In this document: piece by piece, positions 27,301 through 33,710 of the stretch
Layout: every line of letters starts with the position of its first letter
How positions within the stretch are numbered: position 1 is the stretch's first letter
NCBI GenBank assembly: GCA_009993005.1
Contig: JAACUH010000060.1
Location: forward strand, 1 to 64,000
Source: Rhodobacterales bacterium
Lineage (GTDB): Bacteria; Pseudomonadota; Alphaproteobacteria; Rhodobacterales; Rhodobacteraceae
Reading direction: 5' to 3'
DNA length: 64,000 nt
Translations under genes and position numbers: made by a program
The notes under the pieces: generated by a model
What the model was told of the DNA's origin: nothing
Databases searched by the model: none
Seen by the model: only the letters and a program-made list of their open reading frames with translations

Positions 27301-28619
27301 AGGTGGGTGTCAAGATGGTGGCGGAAAGCCTGACCGCGCTGCATCCTCAGGGGTCGGGCCCGTCCGAGGGGGCGCTGGGCAAGGTGTTCGCCTATCTCGA
27401 GACGCTGGGGCCGACCGGCGCGCATGGCTATATCAAGGGGCACCTGCTGAACGACAACCTCGGCGGGCCGGGGGTGGCGGAAAACCTCTATCCGATCACC
27501 CAGCAGGCCAACAAGGACCATTCGGGCATGATCGAGGAGAAGGCGAAAAAGCTCGTCAATACAGACAATTACTGGGTCCGCTACGAGGTGGAGGTGGGGC
27601 ATGAGGCGATCAGGGACCTGCCCATCCCCGGCAAGAAGGCGCGTGCCATCGCGATCGACGCCGACCTCTCGGCCAAGCTCTTCATCCTGCGCACCAGCGG
27701 GGCCGAACCGAGGCTGGTCGAATCGGTCGTCATCAAGTCGCGGTTCAACACCGATCCGGCAGTCTTTGCCGACAAGGCGGCAAAGGATCTGACGCCGGCC
27801 GAGCAGAAACAGCGCGACACCGAGGCGCAGGCGTTTCTTGCGGGGCCGGACGTGCATCCGGCCGGGGCTGCGGCCGGGGCTGCGGCCGGGGCTGCGGCCG
27901 GGGCTGCGGCCGGGGCTGCTGACGGGACGGGTGGCACGAATGCCTCGAAACCGCAGGTGTCGGTGGACCCCGCAAAGCTCGACCAGAGCGACCTCAAACA
28001 GGTGCCGGTGGACCCGGCGCTGGTGCAACTGTCCAAGGCCAAGGGCGACGGGATGGCACTGGTGCTCGACCCCGCGCTGGTGCCGGCGCTGGGCGCGCTG
28101 AGCGTGGCGCCGCAGGACGATTACCTGGGCCGGGCCGACCGGGGCCTGTCTGCGCGGCTGGTGCAGGGCGTGGCGGGGCTGGGTCCGGTGGGGGCGGGGC
28201 CGGTGATCGCGGCCGCGGGCAAGGCGCGTGCGGCGCATCAGGCGACCGGCGGCGGCGATATCGCGGCGCTGGTGGGCGAGGCGCTGATCCCGCTGCGCGC
28301 GATCAACACCGCCGCCGCAGGCGCGCAGATTGCCGCCGTGCTGGCCCGGATGGCGGGCGAGCGGGCCGGTGTGGCGCGCTTTGCCGCGCGCAGCACGCCT
28401 ATGGCGGAAGCGGACTGGCAGGGGCTGCTGGCGGCTTTTGGTGGTGCGGATCAGGCCGACCGGGTGGCGATGGCGGGCCATGTCGTGGCGACGCTCAAGT
28501 CCGAGCGCGCGGCGGACGGCACCGGCTTCAAGGAGGTTTGCCGCAAGGCCGGCGTGCTGAGGTCGGACAATGCGATGGCCGCGTCGCTGCGCGCGGCCTT
28601 TGGCTATGGCAAGGAATAA
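24375..28619 (+). CDS. Giant multidomain protein, candidate injected cargo
   Basis: A 1,414-residue protein, the last of the cluster. In order it has a Pro/Gln-rich N-terminus (1-35); repeated beta-strand units with G-x-L-x-G-x turns (about 100-520, for example KIAMADGKLSGAFSLG and KVSYAEGKWGGETTLAYS); a glycine-rich hydrophobic region (about 549-652, FVEGYVGFGAGLGASVVLG); a Pro/Ala/Lys-rich linker (about 729-872); a domain with GHLLNDNLGGPG and ENLYPITQQANKDH (about 886-1082; His1023, Asn1037, Asn1046); AGAA repeats (1163-1182); and a helical C-terminus. The His/Asn motif resembles DNA/RNA non-specific endonucleases and large eCIS-associated toxins. The start ATG shares bases with the ATPase stop. 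Being the payload is inferred; a structural role cannot be excluded. Confidence 0.7.
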   Translation: MAEPAPPVPRPAQNPVPPQPQPQPQPAPPQTDGAAPGAAAAQFGWLPEELAFVLPFGTGLKLSADMLGGGQMKYEVPAKYLPPLPGLSVNSVTFDPKSSKAMVAVKGNTAIPLTESRDYSLDFGRDGKPAKVAIKTRLTPEWMGKPDLALSWAPATGVLASVTVPAAAFVPKSLAKVASATGDVALTLADGRLSGALDTTVTVRDVVQAQIKGAFGADGLAATVDLMSLSRLIGEAKGQGSIDAAGVLTARLDKQAGELSTPVPGLAFKGGTFSIAYNADATVSGGFSDLHLVYAGVADATASFTLAGGKYTGSADLALAIPGLNSASGKIAMADGKLSGAFSLGKEAFPEGLPLQSGTISGTVSETGALAFAGSVGVKLGPAGSGKLEASYREDGSFSIGADVDLTVPGLKKASFRIAYDGKGLTGSGEMAVDPALLAGIEGAVKVSYAEGKWGGETTLAYSADNGKLSGSITLRARQSEDDSIKVGGEGEVTAKIAPRLEGKLQARVKEEGGIDVSGSITVTEPIEMFPEARFDKTLLDISTKIPLWAILVAVLRVRAGVRAGIGPGVFRNITVTGSYTIGQEGEPSFAITGEMFIPAFVEGYVGFGAGLGASVVLGSLTGGIEAMGTAGLYGAISVIPELAYRDGDYSISGLASMAAGARLKLSLNAWAEVEALWITVWEKTWELASVTMPIGPDLGLSARMDYTFGKPEAPTLDFSTSDVDTDALITQAMPKDGPPGAGVKEATKNAAKWEGAQKAKGPAADAVPPALAAQADAAPPVAAPKAGTPPAGAAPKGPDGKPLDAQQKDPKSGPPTDPKLADQHVKDAATPDPAAAGTVPDDKTADSKDPRYPAQVSLAMLDEPPAPMPRSKAQQEADVDAAAKMIEVVAAQVGDTDALDDYFARIKARFVLGAIEYVKGPGTALSVKVSVNSERMVTIKEEIKNLPSDDANTKVAFTMATRSFVIGEGVTITDEVGVKMVAESLTALHPQGSGPSEGALGKVFAYLETLGPTGAHGYIKGHLLNDNLGGPGVAENLYPITQQANKDHSGMIEEKAKKLVNTDNYWVRYEVEVGHEAIRDLPIPGKKARAIAIDADLSAKLFILRTSGAEPRLVESVVIKSRFNTDPAVFADKAAKDLTPAEQKQRDTEAQAFLAGPDVHPAGAAAGAAAGAAAGAAAGAADGTGGTNASKPQVSVDPAKLDQSDLKQVPVDPALVQLSKAKGDGMALVLDPALVPALGALSVAPQDDYLGRADRGLSARLVQGVAGLGPVGAGPVIAAAGKARAAHQATGGGDIAALVGEALIPLRAINTAAAGAQIAAVLARMAGERAGVARFAARSTPMAEADWQGLLAAFGGADQADRVAMAGHVVATLKSERAADGTGFKEVCRKAGVLRSDNAMAASLRAAFGYGKE
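27861..27920. repeat. Five 12-bp tandem repeats inside the giant gene
   Basis: The unit GCCGGGGCTGCG is repeated five times, the last copy differing in its final base. It encodes five AGAA units in frame (residues 1163-1182). A change in copy number would keep the frame and alter only the length of a linker between the nuclease-like domain and the C-terminal helical domain. Confidence 0.9.
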
Positions 28620-28650
28620 TCCGACGCGCCGCGACGGTGGCGGGTTGGGG

Positions 28651-28684
28651 AGCCTCCGGCGGGGATATTTAAGGCCAAAAGATG
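28651..28684. repeat. Dispersed CCTCCGGCGG-GATATTT element, copy A
   Basis: AGCCTCCGGCGGGGATATTT followed by AAGGCCAAAAGATG lies in the 87-bp gap between the convergent ends of the giant gene and cydB. Related copies occur at 37121, 45871, 53134 and 56418. It may serve as a bidirectional transcription end here, but no strong hairpin is seen. Confidence 0.6.
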
Positions 28685-28706
28685 GGGGTTTGCCGGAGGC
28701 AGAGGA

Positions 28707-29717
28707 TCAGTCGTAGCGCAATTCGCGTGCCTTGCCGCGGAAGATGGTGAAGGCGAGAATCGAATACCCCAGGATCGTCGGCAGCACGACGACGGTGCCG
28801 ACGAGGATGATGAACAGGCTTTCGGGTGCGCTCGCCGCCTCGTAGATGGTCAGTTTCTCGGGCACGACATAGGGGTAGAAGCTGTAGGCCATACCGCCGA
28901 AGGCCGTGGCCCAGAGCCCCGTCGCCATCGCGAAGGGCAGCCAGGAGCGGCGGTCGCGGTCGAATGGCATGCGGCGCAGCGCCACCCAGAGGCCGACGAC
29001 GAGCGCCGCAGACAGGAGTGGCAGCGGCGCGAGATAGAGCGCCTCGGGCCAGGAGAACCATTTGTCGAAGATCCGCACGCTCACATAGGGCGTCGCGGCC
29101 GATACCGCACCGATGCCCAGCACCAGCCCCCAGACGCCGCCCTTGGCCCAGTCGATCGCCTTGAGCTGCAACAGACCGTCGGATTTGTGGATCACCCAGG
29201 TCGCGCCGATAAAGCTGTAGCCGACGGTGAGGAAGGCGGCGGTGAGCAGGGCAAAGGCCACATGGGGCAGGGTCCAGGTCAGCCCCATGACATACATGCC
29301 CAGCATGAAGCCCTGCGACATGGAGGTCATCAGTGAGCCCGCGAAAAAGGCGCGGTTCCACAGCCGCTTCCACTCTGGCGGGGCCTTGGCGCGGAACTCG
29401 AAAGCCACGCCGCGCAGGATCAGGCCGATCAGCATGACCGCCACCGGCAGGTAGAGCGCCGTGAGGATCGCGCCATGGGCCGCCGGAAACGCGACCAGCA
29501 GGAGGCCCACGGCGAGCACCAGCCAGGTTTCGTTGGCGTCCCAGAACGGGCCGATGGAGCCGATCATGCGGTCCTTTTCGCCTTCATTGGCGAAGGGAAA
29601 CAGCAGCCCCACGCCGAGGTCGAAGCCGTCGAGCACGACATAGATCAGGATCGACAGGCCCATCAGCCCGGCAAAGACGAAGGGCAGCCAGAGGGCGGGG
29701 TCGGAAAACATGTCCAT
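28707..29717 (-). CDS. cydB: Cytochrome bd-type quinol oxidase subunit II
   Basis: A 336-residue inner-membrane protein with the family opening LWLPFVFAGLMGLSILIYVVLDGFDLGVG, GPFWDANETWLVLAVG and about eight or nine hydrophobic helices. It forms the oxidase with CydA, which oxidises quinol and reduces oxygen to water without proton pumping. The start ATG is three bases after the cydA stop, so the two are an operon. No cydX-like small gene follows. Given the short CydA partner, this is probably the cyanide-insensitive (CioB) type. Confidence 0.93.
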   Translation of the reverse strand: MDMFSDPALWLPFVFAGLMGLSILIYVVLDGFDLGVGLLFPFANEGEKDRMIGSIGPFWDANETWLVLAVGLLLVAFPAAHGAILTALYLPVAVMLIGLILRGVAFEFRAKAPPEWKRLWNRAFFAGSLMTSMSQGFMLGMYVMGLTWTLPHVAFALLTAAFLTVGYSFIGATWVIHKSDGLLQLKAIDWAKGGVWGLVLGIGAVSAATPYVSVRIFDKWFSWPEALYLAPLPLLSAALVVGLWVALRRMPFDRDRRSWLPFAMATGLWATAFGGMAYSFYPYVVPEKLTIYEAASAPESLFIILVGTVVVLPTILGYSILAFTIFRGKARELRYD

Positions 29718-29720
29718 GGC

Positions 29721-31091
29721 TCACTCCGCCGGGATCGGGACAGCGCGGGGTTCGGGCCGCGGGTCGAGCTTTTCACCCCGCGCGGCACGGCGCGCGAGAT
29801 AGAAGATCACCAGGATATAGGCGCCCAGGAGCAGCGCATAGACCACCAGATAGGCGATCAGCGTGGAGGCGACCATCGCGGCCGGCACATCGGCCACGGC
29901 GTCGCGCGTGCTCAGCACCCCCTGCACGAGCCAGGGCTGGCGGCCGATCTCGGTCGTGTACCAGCCCGCGAGCGTGGCGAGCCAGCCCGAAAAGGTCATG
30001 CCGACCAGCCCGTAAAGCACCGGGCGCGGCAGCCCCTCGACACCCCGGCGCAGCAACAGCGCGGCGGTGGCCCAGCTCAGCAGCAACATGGCGACACCGG
30101 TGCCGACCATCACACGAAAGCTCCAGAACACGGCCGCGACGCGGGGGTGCAGCACCTCGCCGTCCTCGCCGACAAAGTCGTTGAGGCCGGGCACCACCCC
30201 ATCGGCGTGGTGGGTGAGGATGAGCGAGGCGAGGTTGGGGATCGCGATTTCGAACCGGTTCTCGCGCGCGGCGTCGTCGGGAATGGCGAAAAGCAGCAGC
30301 GGCACGTTCGGCCCGGTCTCCCAGTTGGCTTCCATCGCGGCGATCTTCTGCGGCTGATGTTCGAGCGTGTTGAGCCCGTGCATGTCGCCCATGTAGATTT
30401 GCAGCGGAATGAGCAGCGCCGCGCCATAGACGGCTGACTTGAGCGCGACCCGCACCCCTGCCGTGCGCCCGCCGATGATCCAGCGGAAGGCCGAGACGCC
30501 GGCGATGAGAAAGCTCACGGTCAGAAAGCTCGCCAGCAGCATATGGGCAAAGCGGTAGGGCATCGACGGGTTGAAGATGATCGCCCACCAGTCGGTCGCA
30601 TGGGCCACGCCGTCGATCATCTCGAACCCCTGGGGCGTGTGCATCCAGGAGTTCAGCACGATGATCCAGAAGGCCGACATGGTGGTGCCGAAGGCCACGA
30701 GGAATGTCGCGAGCGTATGCAGCCAGCCCGGCACGCGCGACGCGCCAAAGAGCATGATGCCGAGGAACACCGCCTCGAGGAAAAAGGCGGTCAGCACCTC
30801 ATAGGCCAGCAGCGGACCCGCGATATTTCCCACGGTTTCCATGAATCCCGGCCAGTTGGTGCCGAACTGGAACGACATGGTGATGCCCGACACGACACCC
30901 ATCGCGAACGAGAGTGCAAAGACCTTGACCCAGAACCGGTAGGCCTCCATCCAGCGGTCCTCGCCTGTCGCGTTGAAGCGCAGCTTGAAGAACAGCAGAA
31001 CCCAGCCCAGCGCGATGGTGATGGTGGGAAACAGGATGTGGAACGAGATGTTCGCGCCGAACTGGATGCGGGATAGAATGAGGGTGTCCAT
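29721..31091 (-). CDS. cydA: Cytochrome bd-type quinol oxidase subunit I (CioA-like)
   Basis: A 456-residue inner-membrane subunit. It has the haem-ligand His18 in RIQFGANISFHILFPTITIALGW, FGTNWPGFMETVGNIAGPLLAYEVLTAFFLEA, the GDMHGLNTLEHQPQKIAAMEANW quinol-site region and GWYTTEIGRQPW. At 456 residues it is about 65 shorter than E. coli CydA, which fits the short Q-loop seen in cyanide-insensitive oxidases (CioA). The pair supports respiration at low oxygen or when haem-copper oxidases are inhibited. A symmetric operator-like sequence lies just upstream. Confidence 0.94.
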   Translation of the reverse strand: MDTLILSRIQFGANISFHILFPTITIALGWVLLFFKLRFNATGEDRWMEAYRFWVKVFALSFAMGVVSGITMSFQFGTNWPGFMETVGNIAGPLLAYEVLTAFFLEAVFLGIMLFGASRVPGWLHTLATFLVAFGTTMSAFWIIVLNSWMHTPQGFEMIDGVAHATDWWAIIFNPSMPYRFAHMLLASFLTVSFLIAGVSAFRWIIGGRTAGVRVALKSAVYGAALLIPLQIYMGDMHGLNTLEHQPQKIAAMEANWETGPNVPLLLFAIPDDAARENRFEIAIPNLASLILTHHADGVVPGLNDFVGEDGEVLHPRVAAVFWSFRVMVGTGVAMLLLSWATAALLLRRGVEGLPRPVLYGLVGMTFSGWLATLAGWYTTEIGRQPWLVQGVLSTRDAVADVPAAMVASTLIAYLVVYALLLGAYILVIFYLARRAARGEKLDPRPEPRAVPIPAE

Positions 31092-31112
31092 GGTGGCCTC
31101 TCTGGTCGGTCA

Positions 31113-31129
31113 TGATGTTCTGGACATCA
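31113..31129 (-). promoter_or_regulatory. Operator-like inverted repeat upstream of cydA
   Basis: A perfect 6-bp inverted repeat TGATGT-N5-ACATCA lies about 22-38 bp before the cydA start codon, where a repressor or sensor could act on the oxidase operon. It does not match the FNR consensus TTGAT-N4-ATCAA. The regulator is unknown and chance occurrence is possible. Confidence 0.35.
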
Positions 31130-31232
31130 AAGTAGGGGCGCATGGGGCAGGTTCCAGCCACATGCGACAGGAGGGCGCAACGCCGCGCGGCGCGCTGTGG
31201 CGCCGTCCCGGTCCGGGGTGAAAACGGAGTAC

Positions 31233-31307
31233 TGGCTGGGGCGGTAGGATTCGAACCTACGGTACACGGTACCAAAAACCGATGCCTTACCACTTGGCCA
31301 CGCCCCA
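31233..31307 (-). tRNA. tRNA-Gln (anticodon TTG)
   Basis: The minus strand reads TGGGGCGTGGCCAAGTGG and ends with an encoded CCA after discriminator G. The acceptor stem TGGGGCG/CGCCCCA, T-loop TTCGAAT and anticodon loop TTTTGGT give anticodon TTG, reading CAA and CAG. The gene is 75 nt long. Confidence 0.96.
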
Positions 31308-31385
31308 GCAGTGCGCCGTTCTCTACGCGGAAGGATGGGCCGGTTCAAGCCCCGTCAACGCAAAAAGTGACGGGGCCGGGAATTG

Positions 31386-32735
31386 CTATTCCTTGCGCGC
31401 ATCGGGGCGCAAAAGGTCCTCGATCTCGTCGCGCCCGCGTTCCGCGGCGATCATCTTTTCCAGCACTCCCTCGTTTACCGCCGCGACCTCTTCGACCTCG
31501 GCGCTCTCGGCCGGGCGGGCGGGCCGTGGTGTCGGGGCCGGGGCGCGATCCTGCGACAGGTCGGGCGGGCCCTGCGTGATCTGCACCGCATAGGTCGCGT
31601 CGGGCGCGCCGATGCCGGCGCCGTCAAAGGCGATCTTGACCTGCCGCATCGCCTCGCCGCGGGCCAGCAGGATCGAGGTCTTGTGCTGGTCGATCCAGCC
31701 GGTCACCACGATTTCGACCGCGCCGGCGTCGATCGTCTCGATCCAGGCCTGCGCCACGGGCACGTCGAGCATGAAGGGCAGGTTCTGCATCGTCTCGACC
31801 GCCAGAAGCCGCGCCATGTGCAGGTCGTTGCCGGCGTCGATCCTGACCGAGAACTTGAGCCGGCGCTCGGCATTTTCGGTGTAATTGATGATGCGCGCCT
31901 TGAACACGGTCGCATTGGGGATGCGGATATGATTGCCATCATAGCTGAGCAGGATCGTGGCGCGGCTGTTGAGGCGGATCACCTTGCCTTCTTCGCCGGC
32001 GATATCCACCGTGTCGTTCGGCCGGAACGGCTGGCGCACGGAGAGCACGATCGAGGCGATGTAATTCTCGACCGTGTCGCGCACGGCAAAGCCGATCGCG
32101 AGGCCGACGATCCCGGCCGCACCGAGGATCGTGCTCAGAAAAGCCGACGCGTCGAGAATGTCGAGCGCCATGACCACCCCGCCGATGGCAGAGGCGATCT
32201 GGATCAGTTGCCGGTAGAGGTCGGCGATGAAGGCATTGGGCGCGAGCCGGTCCCAGGGCCAGCGCAGGCGGGCGATCAGATAGCCGATGGTGTTCACCGT
32301 GAGAAACGCCACCATCGCGATGGCGGCCAGCGGCAGCAGGGTGAGCGTCTGCTGGATCCGCGTCATGAAGCGGGCGACAGCGGGGTTCAGGCGGCGGCGC
32401 AGATCGGTCGTCTCGGCCACTTCGTTCTTGATGGCGACCACGCCCTCGACCCGGGTGACGAGGTTCAGCAGCGCGGTCGCGTCATTGGCCGTGGTGGTGG
32501 TGCCGCGCAGCGTGACCACGCCTTCGGCCACGGTGACTGTGACATCCTCATATCCGCCGATCTCGCCCAGGATCTCGCGGATGCGCACGGCGATGCCGGC
32601 ATCGATGGCGCGGTTGTTCTCCGTGGCGATGCTGCCCGAGGGACCGCTGGGCGTGTCCTGCGCGCGCACCGGCCCGGCAGGCAGCGCGAGGCAGAGGGCA
32701 AGGACAAGCAGGCAATGGCGCAGAAATATGGTCAT
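31386..32735 (-). CDS. MscS-family mechanosensitive channel with BON-like domain
   Basis: A 449-residue inner-membrane protein. A signal peptide (MTIFLRHCLLVLALCLALPAGPVRA) leads to a periplasmic BON-like domain (IREILGEIGGYEDVTVTVAEGVVTLRG), then hydrophobic helices and the MscS core: ILGAAGIVGLAIGFAVRDTVENYIASIVLSVRQPFRPNDTVDIAGEEGKV followed by RIPNATVFKARIINYT. Such channels release solutes upon hypo-osmotic shock. ATG 32735 is preferred; an upstream TTG at 32756 would spoil the signal peptide start. The C-terminus has a Pro/Ala stretch and an acidic helix. It is a single gene between tRNA-Gln and kdsA. Confidence 0.9.
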   Translation of the reverse strand: MTIFLRHCLLVLALCLALPAGPVRAQDTPSGPSGSIATENNRAIDAGIAVRIREILGEIGGYEDVTVTVAEGVVTLRGTTTTANDATALLNLVTRVEGVVAIKNEVAETTDLRRRLNPAVARFMTRIQQTLTLLPLAAIAMVAFLTVNTIGYLIARLRWPWDRLAPNAFIADLYRQLIQIASAIGGVVMALDILDASAFLSTILGAAGIVGLAIGFAVRDTVENYIASIVLSVRQPFRPNDTVDIAGEEGKVIRLNSRATILLSYDGNHIRIPNATVFKARIINYTENAERRLKFSVRIDAGNDLHMARLLAVETMQNLPFMLDVPVAQAWIETIDAGAVEIVVTGWIDQHKTSILLARGEAMRQVKIAFDGAGIGAPDATYAVQITQGPPDLSQDRAPAPTPRPARPAESAEVEEVAAVNEGVLEKMIAAERGRDEIEDLLRPDARKE

Positions 32736-32812
32736 CAGGAAATCGCATTGGGTCAATCCCCGCGATCTTAGGCCGGTTTTATCCGTCCGGCCAAGCGGTT
32801 TTACACGCGCGG

Positions 32813-33646
32813 TCAGGCCCGGACCGGGTCTGCCTTGGCCAGCCTGTCAAAGGCCATGAGGCCCGACACCAGCGCGCCCATTTGCGCCAGCGGGATCATG
32901 TTGGGCCCGTCCGACGGCGCGCGGTCGGGGTCCTCATGCGTTTCGATGAACACCGCGGCGATGCCCAGCGACACGGCCGCGCGCGCCATCACCGGGGCAA
33001 ATTCGCGTTGCCCGCCGCTCGATCCGCCTTGGCCGCCGGGCTGCTGCACCGAATGGGTGGCGTCCATCACCACCGGATAGCCGCTGCGCATCATGATCGG
33101 CAGCGACCGCATGTCGGCCACCAGCGTGTTGTAGCCGAAGGACGCGCCGCGCTCGGTCAGCAGGATGCGGCGGTTGCCCGTGCTTTCGATCTTGGCCGCG
33201 ACATTCGCCATGTCCCAGGGCGCGAGGAACTGGCCCTTTTTCACGTTGATCGCGGCGCCGGTCTCGCCCGCGGCGAGCAGGAGGTCGGTCTGGCGGCACA
33301 GAAAGGCGGGGATCTGCAGGATATCGACGACCTCGGCCGCGACGGCGCATTGGTCGATGCTGTGGATGTCGGTCAGCACCGGGCAACCGGTCGCCGCCTT
33401 GACCGCTTGCAGGACCTTGAGCCCCTCGTCGATGCCCAGCCCGCGCCTGCCACCCAGCGAGGTGCGGTTCGCCTTGTCATAGCTGGCCTTGAACACGAAC
33501 CCCGCGCCGGCGGCGGCGCAGACCTCGGCCATATGGCCCGCGATCATCTGCGCGTGCTCCAGCGTCTCGATCTGGCAGGGGCCGGCGATGACCGTGAGCG
33601 GGCGGTCATTGCCGAGGGTGAGTGGCCCGATGGTGACGTCGATCAT
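32813..33646 (-). CDS. kdsA: 3-deoxy-8-phosphooctulonate (Kdo-8-P) synthase
   Basis: A 277-residue cytosolic enzyme condensing arabinose-5-phosphate with phosphoenolpyruvate to give Kdo-8-phosphate for lipopolysaccharide and some capsules. Motifs visible are VIAGPCQIE, FKASYDKANRTSLGGRRGLG, CPVLTDIHS, LQIPAFLCRQTDLL, VKKGQFLAPWDM and DATHSVQQPGGQGGSSGGQREFAP. Length is normal. It lies beside the capsule-export genes on the same strand, though with a 64-bp gap, which hints at a shared surface-polysaccharide theme. Confidence 0.96.
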   Translation of the reverse strand: MIDVTIGPLTLGNDRPLTVIAGPCQIETLEHAQMIAGHMAEVCAAAGAGFVFKASYDKANRTSLGGRRGLGIDEGLKVLQAVKAATGCPVLTDIHSIDQCAVAAEVVDILQIPAFLCRQTDLLLAAGETGAAINVKKGQFLAPWDMANVAAKIESTGNRRILLTERGASFGYNTLVADMRSLPIMMRSGYPVVMDATHSVQQPGGQGGSSGGQREFAPVMARAAVSLGIAAVFIETHEDPDRAPSDGPNMIPLAQMGALVSGLMAFDRLAKADPVRA

Positions 33647-33710
33647 GCTGTGGTCCTGCGGCTGGGTCTGCGCCCGCTTTACCCTGCCCGCCGCCCGCCG
33701 TCACGCCCCA

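Noticed and set aside
25617-28481. 954-codon open frame antisense to the giant gene
   Set aside because: Same Arg/His/Gly-rich composition as other antisense frames; the plus-strand protein has domains and correct overlap with the ATPase gene.
1531-28619. Prophage or phage-tail remnant
   Set aside because: No capsid, portal, terminase, integrase or lysis genes; presence of the AAA+ ATPase, DUF4255 and DUF5908 proteins points to an eCIS.
1531-28619. Type VI secretion system
   Set aside because: No TssJLM-type membrane complex or ClpV, and the sheath is a single-chain phage type rather than TssB/TssC.
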